From contig NZ_PYPS01000031.1 in the NCBI RefSeq assembly GCF_003027925.1, positions 1-64,000 on the forward strand: a stretch of DNA of 64,000 nucleotides. The letters run 5' to 3'. Position numbers and translations under genes: made by a program. The stretch comes from Micromonospora sp. RP3T (GTDB taxonomy: Bacteria; Actinomycetota; Actinomycetes; Mycobacteriales; Micromonosporaceae). The notes beneath the pieces are model-generated. The model worked only from the letters and a program-made list of their open reading frames with translations, did not search any database and was not told the DNA's origin. This document shows, one piece after another, positions 1 to 8,474 of the stretch (position 1 is its first letter; every line of letters starts with the position of its first letter).

Positions 1-73
1 CTCGGTCCGCCCGACCAGCAGCCAGCCGCCGGGGGAGGCGGCGGGGCCGCGGCCCGGCGCGGGCGACGAGCCC

Positions 74-772
74 GTGCCGCGACCGGCCGGCCCCGGTGCG
101 GACGGGGCGGAGGCCGGTGGCCTGCGCGGCGCCCGCTCCGAACTGCGTCGGCAGATGCGCGAACGGCGCCGGCTACGGATGGGCCTCCTCGCGCTTGTCA
201 GTCTCGTGCTGCTGGGCGCGGTCCCGCTCTACTTCGGGATGCGGACGCTCAGCCGGGACCCGGTCTTCGACACGCTCGACGCGCTCGACGTGCCCTCCTG
301 GGCGGCGACGAAGACGGTCGACAACGTCAGCGGCAGCCGCTGGTGCCTTCAGGACTGCCGGCTGCGGGAACGCGCGGTCGAGTCCGACCAGGGGTGGAAG
401 CAGACCGTCGCCGTCTACGAGCAGGCCCTGGCCCAGGACGGTTGGCGGCGTTGGAAGGTCGACCGCTGCCCGGAGGAGCAGGTCGAGGGCAGCTACACCT
501 GCTGGCGGCGGGACGAGCTCACGCTCGACCTGTGGGTCCGCGACCCCGCCTGCACGCCGCCGCCGGTGGACGGGGAGCCGGCGCCGTCCGCGCCGCCCGC
601 GCCCGCAGCGGCGACGTGCACCGGCTCGTTGGTGTCGGTGAAGGTGCGCAACGCGATCGACGACGAGCGCACCGGCCCGACGCCGACCACCGATCCGTCA
701 CTCACCGGTGAGGATCCGTTCCCCACCCTCACCGACGACCCGCTCGGCGAGCCGACCCCCTCACCGTCGTGA
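74..772 (+). CDS. Hypothetical single-pass membrane protein, possibly 5'-partial
   Basis: I do not recognise this protein (232 aa from GTG 74). A basic, Arg-rich N-terminus (residues 20-36) leads into one hydrophobic segment at about residues 37-55, so the rest is probably outside the membrane. The middle contains four cysteines with spacing suggestive of disulfides (WCLQDC near residue 91 and further Cys near 131, 142 and 159). The C-terminal 70 residues are Pro/Thr/Asp-rich and low complexity. The same frame stays open to base 2 with no stop, so the true start may lie outside the window. It precedes a DUF948 protein and alaS on the same strand, a common neighbourhood in Micromonosporaceae. 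No function is assigned. Confidence 0.6.
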   Translation: MPRPAGPGADGAEAGGLRGARSELRRQMRERRRLRMGLLALVSLVLLGAVPLYFGMRTLSRDPVFDTLDALDVPSWAATKTVDNVSGSRWCLQDCRLRERAVESDQGWKQTVAVYEQALAQDGWRRWKVDRCPEEQVEGSYTCWRRDELTLDLWVRDPACTPPPVDGEPAPSAPPAPAAATCTGSLVSVKVRNAIDDERTGPTPTTDPSLTGEDPFPTLTDDPLGEPTPSPS

Positions 773-921
773 GCCGACTTCCCTCACGGACGGTAGGGTC
801 TGGGGCTGGCGCGCCCGCCCGCGTCCGGTGACCACCGGGCCGGCGGGGCGCGACGTGGGCAGGTACGGTCGCGCGTTCCGGGGCGTCGGGTCCCGGGACA
901 ATGCTTGAGGAGGACATGCGC

Positions 922-1383
922 GTGAGTGGTGGAGAGATCGCTGCGCTGATCGCGGCCGGTGCGTTCCTGATGCTGGTGCTCGTGCTGGCGGTGCCGATCC
1001 TGCGGCTGCGACACACCGTCGACGCGACGACCCGCATGATCGGCGACCTGAACGAGCGCACCGGGCCGCTGCTGGGGGACGTGAACACCACGGTGAAGAA
1101 CGTCAACGTGGCGCTGGAGCAGGTGCAGACGTCGCTGGACGGGGTGAACCTCCAGCTCGCCAAGGTGGACACCATGACCAGCCACGCGCAGAACGTCACC
1201 GCGAACGTGGCGAACCTGGCCACCGTGGTCTCCGCGGCGGCTGCCAACCCGCTGGTGAAGGTGGCCGCGTTCGGTTACGGCGTGCGCAAGGCCGCCTCCG
1301 CCCGCCGGCACGCCGAGACCGAGCGCGAGGTGCGCGACACCATCAAGCAGCAGCGTCGGGCCGCCAAGCGCGGCAACCGCTGA
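922..1383 (+). CDS. DUF948 family membrane-anchored protein
   Basis: A small (153 aa) protein with an N-terminal transmembrane helix (about residues 4-24) and a polar helical body of the DUF948 type (RLRHTVDATTRMIGDLNERTGP, then GDVNTTVKNVNVALEQVQ in pieces), likely a coiled coil, ending in a basic tail. The frame opens at ATG 901, but an AGGAGG at 908-913 lies downstream of that codon; it sits 8 nt before GTG 922, so 922 is preferred (ATG 916 would leave 2 nt). It is followed 31 nt later by another small envelope-type gene and then alaS. The function of DUF948 proteins is not established; an extracytoplasmic or septal structural role is only a guess. Confidence 0.75.
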   Translation: MSGGEIAALIAAGAFLMLVLVLAVPILRLRHTVDATTRMIGDLNERTGPLLGDVNTTVKNVNVALEQVQTSLDGVNLQLAKVDTMTSHAQNVTANVANLATVVSAAAANPLVKVAAFGYGVRKAASARRHAETEREVRDTIKQQRRAAKRGNR

Positions 1384-1414
1384 CCCCCACGGCGTACGCG
1401 GGAAGGATGAGAGC

Positions 1415-1720
1415 ATGAGGCGGTTGTTCTGGCTGGGCATCGGGCTGGCCGTGGGCGTCCTGGTGGTGCGTAAGGCCACCCGGACCGCGCAGGCGTACAC
1501 CCCGGCGGGCATCGCCAACGGGCTGTCCGAGTCCGCCGGTGGTCTGGTCGAGTCGGTGCGCGCCTTCGTGGACGACGTCCGGGTCTCGATGGCCGAGCGC
1601 GAGCAGGAGATCCACGAGGCCTTCGCCCGCGGCGAGGCGTACGACGACGAGTTCGCCGAGCTGCGGGAGGACCCGCGGATCGGTGACCGGCAGATTTTCC
1701 CGGAGGAGCACCAGCGATGA
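1415..1720 (+). CDS. Small membrane-associated protein (DUF6167-like)
   Basis: This 101-aa protein starts at ATG 1415 with a hydrophobic segment (FWLGIGLAVGVLVVRKAT, about residues 4-21), followed by a helical, charged body rich in Glu/Asp/Arg. Its stop codon overlaps the alaS start (ATGA at 1717-1720), so it is co-transcribed and probably translationally coupled with alaS. Proteins of this size and pattern sit immediately before alaS in many actinomycetes and are usually labelled DUF6167 or hypothetical; the family name here is from memory of that context, not from a search. No enzymatic motif is visible. Confidence 0.7.
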   Translation: MRRLFWLGIGLAVGVLVVRKATRTAQAYTPAGIANGLSESAGGLVESVRAFVDDVRVSMAEREQEIHEAFARGEAYDDEFAELREDPRIGDRQIFPEEHQR

Positions 1721-4398
1721 AGACGGCGGAGATCAAGCGGCGGTTCCTCGCCCACTTCGAGGCGAACGGGCACGCCGTGGTGCCGTCCGCTCCGCTGCCC
1801 GCCATCAGCGACCCGAACCTGCTGTTCATCAACGCGGGCATGGTGCAGTTCGTGCCCTACTTCCTCGGGCAGCAGTCCCCGCCGTTCGACCGGGCGGCGA
1901 GTGTGCAGAAGTGCATCCGGACGCCGGACATCGACGAGGTCGGCAAGACCAGCCGGCACGGCACGTTTTTCCAGATGAACGGCAACTTCTCGTTCGGTGA
2001 CTACTTCAAGGACGGGGCGATCCCGCTCGCCTGGGACCTGGCCACCAAGTCGGTCGAGGCGGGCGGCTTCGGGCTGGACCCGGAGCGGATCTGGGCGACG
2101 GTCTATCTCGACGACGACGAGGCGTACGACATCTGGCGCGCCACCGGCGTGCCGGCCGAGCGGATCGTGCGCCGCGGCAAGGCCGACAACTTCTGGTCGA
2201 TGGGCATCCCCGGGCCGTGCGGCCCGTGTTCGGAGCTCTACTACGACCGCGGTCCGGAGTACGGCCGCGAGGGTGGCCCGGAGGTCGACGAGGACCGCTA
2301 CCTGGAGTTCTGGAACCTCGTCTTCATGCAGTTCGAGCGCGGCCCGGGTGTCGGCAAGGAGGACTTCCCGATCCTCGGCGACCTGCCGGCGAAGAACATC
2401 GACACCGGCATGGGCCTGGAGCGGATGGCCTCGCTGCTGCAGGGCGTGGACAACCTCTACGAGATCGACGAGGTCAAGCCGATCCTGGACCGGGCGGCCG
2501 AGCTGACCGGCAAGCGGTACGGCGCGCACTCCGGGCACGCGGCCCACCAGTCGCACCCGGACGACGTGCGACTGCGGGTGATCGCCGACCACGTGCGCAC
2601 CGCGCTGATGCTGATCGGCGACGGCGTCACCCCGTCGAACGAGGGCCGCGGCTACGTGCTGCGCCGGATCATGCGCCGGGCGATCCGCTCGGTGCGGCTG
2701 CTGGGCTACCAGGACCGGGCGCTGCCGGAGCTGCTGCCGGTGGCCCGGGACTGCATGGCCCCGTCGTACCCGGAGCTGGCCGAGGAGTTCGGCCGGATCT
2801 CCCAGTACGCGTACGCCGAGGAGGACGCGTTCCTCGCCACGCTGCGCGCCGGCACCACCATCCTGGACACCGCGATCGCGGAGACGAAGTCGGCGGGCAA
2901 GCCGGCGCTTTCCGGTGACAAGGCGTTCCAGCTGCACGACACGTACGGCTTCCCGATCGACCTGACCCTGGAGATCGCCGCGGAACAGGGCCTCCAGGTG
3001 GACGCGGACGGCTTCCGCCGGCTGATGGCCGACCAGCGCAGCCGCGCCAAGGCGGACGCGCAGGCGCGCAAGACCGGGCACACCGACGTGTCGGCGTACC
3101 GGTCGGTGCTCGACGGCGGCGGGCCGGTGGAGTTCACCGGCTACACCGAGCTGAACCGGGAGTCCCGGGTGCGCGCGCTGCTGGCCGGCGGCGCCTCGGT
3201 GGCCGCCGCGGCCGAGGGGGACACGATCGAGCTGGTGCTCGACACCACCCCGTTCTACGCCGAGGGCGGTGGGCAGCAGCCCGACCAGGGTCTGATCACG
3301 GTCGGTGGCGGGCAGGTCGAGGTCTTCGACGTGCAGCAGCCGGTGCCCGGCCTGATCGTGCACCGGGCCCGGGTGGTGCGCGGCGAGGTCCGCGCCGGGG
3401 AGACCGGGTACGCGGAGATCGACGCGTCCCGCCGGCGGGCCATCTCCCGGTCTCACACCGCGACGCACCTGGTGCACCAGACCATGCGGAACTTCCTCGG
3501 CGAGTCGGCCACCCAGGCGGGTTCGCTGAACGCGCCGGGCCGGCTGCGGTTCGACTTCAACACCCCGACCGGGGTGGCGCCGAGCGTGCTGCACGACGTG
3601 GAGCAGCAGGTCAACGAGGTGCTCCTGGCCGACCTGGAGGTGCACGCGTTCGTCACCAGCCAGGAGGAGGCCCGTCGGATCGGCGCGATGGCGTTGTTCG
3701 GCGAGAAGTACGGCGAGCGGGTCCGGGTGGTCGAGGTCGGTGACTACGCCCGGGAGCTGTGCGGTGGTACGCACGTGGCCCGCTCGGCCCAGCTCGGCCT
3801 GGTCAAGATCCTCTCCGAGGCGTCGGTCGGCTCCGGTGTGCGCCGGATCGAGGCGCTCGTCGGCATGGACGCGTTCGGCTTCCTGGCCCGCGAGCACCTG
3901 CTGGTGTCCCGGCTGGCCGAGCTGTTCCGGGTGCCGGGCGAGCAGGTCGCCGACCGGGTGGAGCAGACAGTCACCCAGTTGCGGGACGCGGAGAAGGAGC
4001 TGGAGAAGCTCCGCGCCCAGCTCGTGCTCGGTGGGGCGGGCGCGCTCGCGGCGCAGGCGAAGGACGTGCGCGGCGTCGCGTACGTGGGCACCGAGGCGCC
4101 CGAGGGCGCGGCGGCCAACGACGTGCGGACCCTCGCGCAGGAGATCCGGGGGCGGATCGACGCGGCCCGCCCGGCGGTGGTCGCGGTGGCGGCCCGGGCG
4201 AACGGCAAGGCGTCCCTGGTGGTGGCCGTCAACGCCGCCGCCCGGAGTCGGGGCCTGAGCGCGAAGGACCTGGTCAAGGCCGCGTTCTCCGGTCGGGGCG
4301 GCGGCAGCGACGACCTGGCCCAGGGCGGCGGTCTGCCCGCCACGGAGGCGCCGAGCCTGCTGGCCACCGTGGAGAAGGCGATCGCCGACGCGGCATGA
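1717..4398 (+). CDS. alaS: Alanyl-tRNA synthetase
   Basis: An 893-aa class II aminoacyl-tRNA synthetase that charges tRNA-Ala with alanine in the cytoplasm. The order is standard: N-terminal aminoacylation core (KRRFLAHFEANGH, motif 2 region GTFFQMNGNFSFGDYFK, motif 3 GMGLERM), then the editing domain with the zinc-site pattern HTATHLVH (about residue 578) and CGGTH (about residue 681), then a C-terminal coiled coil (DAEKELEKLRAQL) and C-Ala domain ending in GRGGGSDDLAQGGG. Length is normal for the family. The start overlaps the previous stop by 4 nt (ATGA), and the stop codon begins a tandem repeat array. Confidence 0.98.
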   Translation: MKTAEIKRRFLAHFEANGHAVVPSAPLPAISDPNLLFINAGMVQFVPYFLGQQSPPFDRAASVQKCIRTPDIDEVGKTSRHGTFFQMNGNFSFGDYFKDGAIPLAWDLATKSVEAGGFGLDPERIWATVYLDDDEAYDIWRATGVPAERIVRRGKADNFWSMGIPGPCGPCSELYYDRGPEYGREGGPEVDEDRYLEFWNLVFMQFERGPGVGKEDFPILGDLPAKNIDTGMGLERMASLLQGVDNLYEIDEVKPILDRAAELTGKRYGAHSGHAAHQSHPDDVRLRVIADHVRTALMLIGDGVTPSNEGRGYVLRRIMRRAIRSVRLLGYQDRALPELLPVARDCMAPSYPELAEEFGRISQYAYAEEDAFLATLRAGTTILDTAIAETKSAGKPALSGDKAFQLHDTYGFPIDLTLEIAAEQGLQVDADGFRRLMADQRSRAKADAQARKTGHTDVSAYRSVLDGGGPVEFTGYTELNRESRVRALLAGGASVAAAAEGDTIELVLDTTPFYAEGGGQQPDQGLITVGGGQVEVFDVQQPVPGLIVHRARVVRGEVRAGETGYAEIDASRRRAISRSHTATHLVHQTMRNFLGESATQAGSLNAPGRLRFDFNTPTGVAPSVLHDVEQQVNEVLLADLEVHAFVTSQEEARRIGAMALFGEKYGERVRVVEVGDYARELCGGTHVARSAQLGLVKILSEASVGSGVRRIEALVGMDAFGFLAREHLLVSRLAELFRVPGEQVADRVEQTVTQLRDAEKELEKLRAQLVLGGAGALAAQAKDVRGVAYVGTEAPEGAAANDVRTLAQEIRGRIDAARPAVVAVAARANGKASLVVAVNAAARSRGLSAKDLVKAAFSGRGGGSDDLAQGGGLPATEAPSLLATVEKAIADAA

Positions 4399-4530
4399 GC
4401 GAACGCACCGAGCGGAGCGAGGGCCGTGAGCGCATGCCCGGCTGGCACGGCATGAGCGAACGCACCGAGCGGAGCGAGGGCCGTGAGCGCATGCCCGGCC
4501 GCGCCGCATGAGCGAACGCACCGATCGATG
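4395..4530 (+). repeat. Tandem repeat array starting on the alaS stop codon
   Basis: Two near-identical 56-57 nt units start at 4395 and 4452, and a third, truncated unit starts at 4508. Each begins ATGAGCGAACGCACCGA and the first two continue through GCGGAGCGAGGGCCGTGAG to a GCATGCCCGGC end. The first unit begins on the ATGA that carries the alaS stop. The core resembles the repeats between aroC-aroK and argC-argJ elsewhere in this window. Confidence 0.85.
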
Positions 4531-4558
4531 CCAGGGCGGACCGGATGGTCCGCCCTGG
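4531..4558 (+). terminator. Strong hairpin between alaS and ruvX
   Basis: A perfect 12-bp stem (CCAGGGCGGACC at 4531-4542 with GGTCCGCCCTGG at 4547-4558) closes a GGAT loop. There is no U-tract, as is usual in high-GC actinomycetes. It could end alaS transcription or only stabilise the mRNA; ruvX has its own good Shine-Dalgarno (GAAGGAGG) 3' of it. Confidence 0.55.
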
Positions 4559-4588
4559 CCCGTACCGGCTGAAGGAGGTGCCCGGTAG

Positions 4589-5062
4589 ATGGTTGAGTTG
4601 TCCCGAGGTGTCCGACTGGGGGTGGACGTCGGCCAGGTCCGGGTCGGGGTGTCCCGGTCCGACCCGCACGGCATCCTCGCCACGCCGCTTGTCACCCTGG
4701 CCCGGGACCTGACCGCCGAACCGGACACGGTGCCCGCCGACATGGCCGAGCTGGTCCGGCTGGCGGCCGAGCACGAGGCGGTCGGGATCGTCGTCGGCCT
4801 CCCGGTCAACCTCGCCGGAAAGCACGGGCCGGCGGCGGTGAACGTATCGGCCTATGCCACCCGTTTGGCGGATGTAATGGGGCCGATTCCGGTGACGCTG
4901 ACGGACGAGCGGATGTCGACCGTCGTCGCGAGTCGTAGGCTGGCCGAGCGGGGCGTCCGGGGAAAGCGTCAACGAGCGGTGGTCGACCAGGCCGCCGCGG
5001 TGGAGATCCTGCAGAGCTGGTTGGACGCACAGCGGAGGCGGACGGATGATCGACGATCTTGA
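4589..5062 (+). CDS. ruvX: Putative pre-16S rRNA nuclease / Holliday junction resolvase-like protein (YqgF family)
   Basis: A 157-aa RNase H-fold protein of the YqgF/RuvX family. The first strand motif LGVDVGQVRVGVSRSD carries the expected Asp, EHEAVGIVVGLPVNLAGKHGP is the family's central signature, and TDERMSTVVA followed by VDQAAAVEIL gives the remaining acidic residues. The family acts in 16S rRNA 5'-end maturation in E. coli; the resolvase role is disputed. Start ATG 4589 is supported by GAAGGAGG about 10 nt upstream. Its 3' end overlaps mltG by 17 nt. The alaS-ruvX-mltG-aroE order is widely conserved. Confidence 0.93.
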   Translation: MVELSRGVRLGVDVGQVRVGVSRSDPHGILATPLVTLARDLTAEPDTVPADMAELVRLAAEHEAVGIVVGLPVNLAGKHGPAAVNVSAYATRLADVMGPIPVTLTDERMSTVVASRRLAERGVRGKRQRAVVDQAAAVEILQSWLDAQRRRTDDRRS

Positions 5063-6245
5063 TCTGGGCTTCGACGAGCAGGAGAGGGGGGAGAAGGGCC
5101 GGCACCGGCGCGGCGCGGTGCGTCGGCGCCAGGGCAGGTCCGGCGGCAGCCGGGGCAAGACCCTCCTCGCGCTCGCGCTCGCGCTGATCCTGCTTGGCGG
5201 CATCGGTGGCGGCGCCTACTACGGCTTCGACCGCATCCAGAACTACTTCGTCACCCCCGACTACGACGGCTCCGGCACCGGTGAGGCGATCGTCGAGATC
5301 AAGCAGGGCGCGCTGATCGCCGACATGGCCGACGCGCTGGTGGCCGCCGATGTGGTGAAGAGCACCAAGGCGTTCATCGAGGCCGCCGAGGAGAACGCGC
5401 GCAGCAAGAACATCCAGCCCGGCACGTACAAGCTGCGCAAGCAGATGAGCGGCGACGCGGCGGTGACGGCCATGCTGGACCTGAAGAACAAGATCGTCAA
5501 CGGGCTCACCATCCCCGAGGGGCGCACCGCGAAGAACGTCTACAAGCTGCTCTCCGAGAAGACCGACATCCCGGTCAAGGAGTTCGAGACCGCGGCGAAG
5601 GACCCGGAGGCGCTGGGCGTACCGGACTGGTGGTTCAAGCGCTCCGACGGCAAGAAGATCAAGCCCTCGATCGAGGGTTTCCTCTTCCCCGACACTTACG
5701 AGATCCCGCCGAAGGCCACCGCCACGACCGTGCTCAAGCTGATGGTGGAGAACTTCCTCACGGTCACCGGCGAGATGAAGTTCGCCGACCGGGTGCAGGC
5801 GGAACGCGGCGGGGTCAGCCCGTACGAGGCGCTTGTCGTCGCGTCGCTGGCGCAGGCCGAGGCGGGCAACCCGGACGACCTGGGCAAGGTCGCCCGGGTC
5901 GCCTACAACCGGGTCTACGGCGAGTTCCCCTGCAACTGCCTGGAGATGGACGTCACGGTCAACTACTACCTGGAGCTGACCGGGCAGAAGACCAAGGCGT
6001 CCAAGGACATGACGCCGGCCGAGCTGGACAACCCGAAGAACCCGTACAACCGTAAGCTGCGCGGTCTCGTGCCCACGCCGATCAACAACCCGGGAAAACA
6101 GGCCCTGGAAGGGGCGATGGCTCCCCCGCCGGGCAAGTGGCTCTTCTTCGTGGCGATCGACAAGGAGGGCCACTCGGCCTTCGCCGAGACCTACGAGGAG
6201 CAGCGGCGCAACGAGCAGAAGGCCAAGGAGGCCGGGATCATCTGA
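5046..6245 (+). CDS. mltG: Endolytic murein transglycosylase MltG
   Basis: A 399-aa membrane enzyme that cleaves nascent peptidoglycan strands and is thought to terminate glycan polymerisation. A long basic cytoplasmic N-terminus (residues 1-38, many Arg/Lys/Gly) precedes one transmembrane helix (about 39-60); the YceG/MltG domain fills the rest. LTIPEGRTAKNVYKLL, IEGFLFPDTYEIP and ASLAQAEAGNPDDLGKVARV are recognisable family blocks. The catalytic Glu is likely residue 272 (in AQAEAG), a spacing typical of actinobacterial members. It overlaps ruvX by 17 nt, and its TGA overlaps the aroE start. Confidence 0.94.
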   Translation: MIDDLDLGFDEQERGEKGRHRRGAVRRRQGRSGGSRGKTLLALALALILLGGIGGGAYYGFDRIQNYFVTPDYDGSGTGEAIVEIKQGALIADMADALVAADVVKSTKAFIEAAEENARSKNIQPGTYKLRKQMSGDAAVTAMLDLKNKIVNGLTIPEGRTAKNVYKLLSEKTDIPVKEFETAAKDPEALGVPDWWFKRSDGKKIKPSIEGFLFPDTYEIPPKATATTVLKLMVENFLTVTGEMKFADRVQAERGGVSPYEALVVASLAQAEAGNPDDLGKVARVAYNRVYGEFPCNCLEMDVTVNYYLELTGQKTKASKDMTPAELDNPKNPYNRKLRGLVPTPINNPGKQALEGAMAPPPGKWLFFVAIDKEGHSAFAETYEEQRRNEQKAKEAGII

Positions 6246-7057
6246 TGGCCGCCCCACACCGTGCGGCGGTGGTCGGCAAGCCGATCGCCCACTCGCTGTC
6301 CCCGGCGATCCACTCGGCCGGTTACGCTGCGGCCGGCCTGACCGGCTGGTCGTACACGACGATCGAGGCCGACGCGGACGAGCTGCCCGGCCTGGTCGCG
6401 GGCCTCGGCCCGGAGTGGGCCGGGCTGTCGGTGACCATGCCCGGCAAGGAGGCGGCGCTCGCGCTGGCCGCCGAGGTCTCGCCGGTCGCCGCCGCGGTCG
6501 GTGCCGCCAACACGCTGGTACGCCGACCCGACGGCACCTGGTACGCGGACAACACCGACGTGACCGGCATGGTCGAGGTGATCGGCGGCGCGGGTTGCGT
6601 GGCCGGGGCGGTGGTCACGGTGCTCGGCGCCGGCGGCACCGCCCGCGCGGCGATCGCGGCGGCGGCCCGGATCGGTGCGGCCGAGGTGACCGTGGTGGCC
6701 CGCCGCCCGGAGGCGGTCGACGAACTGCGCCCGGTGGCGGCGGCGGCCGGGGTGCCGCTGGCCGGCGCGGAGTGGGACGGCGCGCCCGCGCACGCCCGCG
6801 CCGACCTGGTGATCTCCACCGTGCCGAAGGGCGTAGCCGACCCGCTCGCCGAGAACTTCGACTGGCGGCCGGAGACGGTGCTCTTCGACGCGCTCTACGA
6901 TCCGTGGCCGACCCCGCTCGCGGCTGCGGCGCTGGCCGCCGGCTGCCGGGTGATCTCCGGGCTGGACCTGCTGCTGGCCCAGGCGATCGGGCAGTTCGAG
7001 CACTTCACCGGCGTCGCCGCGCCGCGCGCCGCGATGCGCGCCGCGCTGGAGGGTTAA
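6245..7057 (+). CDS. aroE: Shikimate dehydrogenase
   Basis: This 270-aa enzyme reduces 3-dehydroshikimate to shikimate with NADPH. The substrate-binding N-terminal domain shows VVGKPIAHSLSPAIHSAGY and VTMPGKEAAL (catalytic Lys) and NTDVTGM (catalytic Asp). The Rossmann domain has GAGGTARAA and SGLDLLLAQA near the end. ATG 6245 is chosen because homologues start just before the GKPIAHSLSP block and it overlaps the mltG TGA (TGATG). The stop codon TAA at 7055-7057 lies inside a palindromic repeat. It is the first of a shikimate gene run. Confidence 0.95.
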   Translation: MAAPHRAAVVGKPIAHSLSPAIHSAGYAAAGLTGWSYTTIEADADELPGLVAGLGPEWAGLSVTMPGKEAALALAAEVSPVAAAVGAANTLVRRPDGTWYADNTDVTGMVEVIGGAGCVAGAVVTVLGAGGTARAAIAAAARIGAAEVTVVARRPEAVDELRPVAAAAGVPLAGAEWDGAPAHARADLVISTVPKGVADPLAENFDWRPETVLFDALYDPWPTPLAAAALAAGCRVISGLDLLLAQAIGQFEHFTGVAAPRAAMRAALEG

Positions 7058-7138
7058 GGCGGGGGCCCCGCTTAACGCTTTCGGTAGAGGCGGGGCCCCC
7101 GCTTAACACCGCGCGGTTAAGCGGGGCCCCCGCCTAAC
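7053..7138. repeat. Palindromic intergenic element (TTAAGCGGGGCCCC family)
   Basis: A composite element containing the segment CGCTTAACGC, TTCGGTAGAGG, CGGGGCCCCCGCTTAAC. The left block 7053-7076 (GTTAAGGCGGGGG... CTTAAC) and the right block 7116-7138 (GTTAAGCGGGG... CCTAAC) are near-perfect reverse complements, and the central part forms another GC-rich stem. The same core recurs after pheT at 55548-55602. It carries the aroE stop and could fold as a terminator. Confidence 0.8.
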
Positions 7139-7240
7139 GAGCGGGTGAGCGAGCGGGCGGGGCGGAACGATCCTGTCCGCAGGGCGGGACGCGGTGGCCG
7201 GCATACAGCGGTGAGCGCCTGGCGTGACAGACTGTCCGCT

Positions 7241-8419
7241 GTGTTGCGCTGGCTGACTGCAGGTGAATCGCACGGACCCGCCCTCGTCGCGCTGATGGAG
7301 GGGGTGCCCGCCGGCATCGAGGTGACCATCGGGGAGATCTCCGGTGAGCTGGCCCGCCGCCGGCTCGGCTACGGCCGGGGTGCCCGGATGGCGTTCGAGC
7401 AGGATGAGATCGAGGTCATCGGTGGGCTACGGCACGGCGTGACGCTGGGCAGCCCGGTGGCGATCCGGGTGGGCAACTCGGAGTGGCCGAAGTGGCAGAC
7501 CGTGATGGCCGCCGACCCGGTCGACGCCGACGAACTGGCCCGCCAGGCGCGCAACGCCCCGCTGACCCGTCCCCGTCCGGGCCACGCCGACCTGGCCGGC
7601 ATGCAGAAGTACGGGCACACCGACGCCCGGCCGATCCTGGAGCGCGCCAGCGCCCGGGAGACCGCCGCCCGGGTCGCCGTGGGCACGGTCGCCAAGGCCC
7701 TCGTCCGGCAGGCGCTCGGCGTCGAGATCGTGTCGCACGTGGTGGAGTTGGGGCCGGTGGCGGCTAAGCCGGGCCTGCGGCCCACCCCGTCCGACGCCGC
7801 GCGGATCGACGCGGATCCGCTGCGCTGCCTCGACGCCGAGGCGAGCGCCCGGATGGTCGCCGAGGTCGACGCCGCGAAGAAGGACGCCGACACGCTCGGC
7901 GGCGTGGTCGAGGTGCTCGCGTACGGCGTGCCGCCGGGTCTGGGCAGTCACGTGCAGTGGGACCGCAAGCTCGACGCCCGGCTGGCCACCGCGCTGATGT
8001 CGATCCAGGCGATCAAGGGCGTCGAGATCGGCGACGGGTGGCAGCAGGCGCGTTCCCGTGGCTCGGAGGCGCACGACGAGATCATCCCCACCGCGACGGG
8101 TGTGCGTCGGGTCACCGACCGGGCGGGTGGTCTGGAGGGCGGCATCACCACCGGCGAGCCGCTGCGGGTGAAGGCGGCGATGAAGCCGATCTCGTCGCTG
8201 AACCGCGCGCTCGCGACGATCGACGTGACCACCGGCGAGCCGGCCACCGCGATCAACCAGCGTTCCGACGTGTGCGCGGTGCCGGCGGCGGCGGTGGTCG
8301 CCGAGGCCATGGTGGCGCTCGTGCTGGCCGAGGCCGCGGTGGAGAAGTTCGGCGGCGACTCGGTCGCCGAGATGCGCCGCAACCTGGCGAGCTACCTCGA
8401 CAGCCTGGTCGTTCGATGA
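7241..8419 (+). CDS. aroC: Chorismate synthase
   Basis: A 392-aa enzyme that converts 5-enolpyruvylshikimate 3-phosphate to chorismate using reduced FMN. Signatures are LRWLTAGESHGPALVA at the N-terminus, RRRLGYGRGARMAFE, RPRPGHADLAGMQKYGHTDARPILERASARETA in pieces, GSHVQWDRKLDARLA, and DVCAVPAAAVVAEAM near the end. GTG 7241 is chosen because homologues begin M-LRWLTAGESHG; the frame extends upstream but that part is not family-like. CAGACT at 7228-7233 ends 7 nt before the start, so leaderless translation is possible. Confidence 0.96.
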   Translation: MLRWLTAGESHGPALVALMEGVPAGIEVTIGEISGELARRRLGYGRGARMAFEQDEIEVIGGLRHGVTLGSPVAIRVGNSEWPKWQTVMAADPVDADELARQARNAPLTRPRPGHADLAGMQKYGHTDARPILERASARETAARVAVGTVAKALVRQALGVEIVSHVVELGPVAAKPGLRPTPSDAARIDADPLRCLDAEASARMVAEVDAAKKDADTLGGVVEVLAYGVPPGLGSHVQWDRKLDARLATALMSIQAIKGVEIGDGWQQARSRGSEAHDEIIPTATGVRRVTDRAGGLEGGITTGEPLRVKAAMKPISSLNRALATIDVTTGEPATAINQRSDVCAVPAAAVVAEAMVALVLAEAAVEKFGGDSVAEMRRNLASYLDSLVVR

Positions 8420-8466
8420 GCGCGAGGAACGCAGCGAAGCGGAGTCCCGCAGTCGCGAACGGAAGG
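8416..8466 (+). repeat. Stop-codon-linked intergenic repeat (aroC-aroK)
   Basis: A 51-nt element starting with ATGAGCGCGAGGAACGCAGC on the aroC stop and ending in GAACGGAAGG just before the aroK start. It matches 63581-63630 between argC and argJ at 42 of the first 46 positions. The purine-rich end would serve as the aroK ribosome binding site. Confidence 0.85.
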
Positions 8467-8474
8467 CTGGCGCA

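Noticed and set aside
1..73. Separate gene at the left edge
   Set aside because: The frame is simply the open upstream part of the first gene; no independent start or motif.
4395..4530. Array considered as CRISPR
   Set aside because: Units are contiguous direct repeats with no variable spacers and no cas genes nearby.
784..4809. Very long open frame on the minus strand opposite alaS
   Set aside because: High G+C makes antisense frames open by default; it is Arg/His/Gln-rich with no domain and lies fully opposite clear genes.
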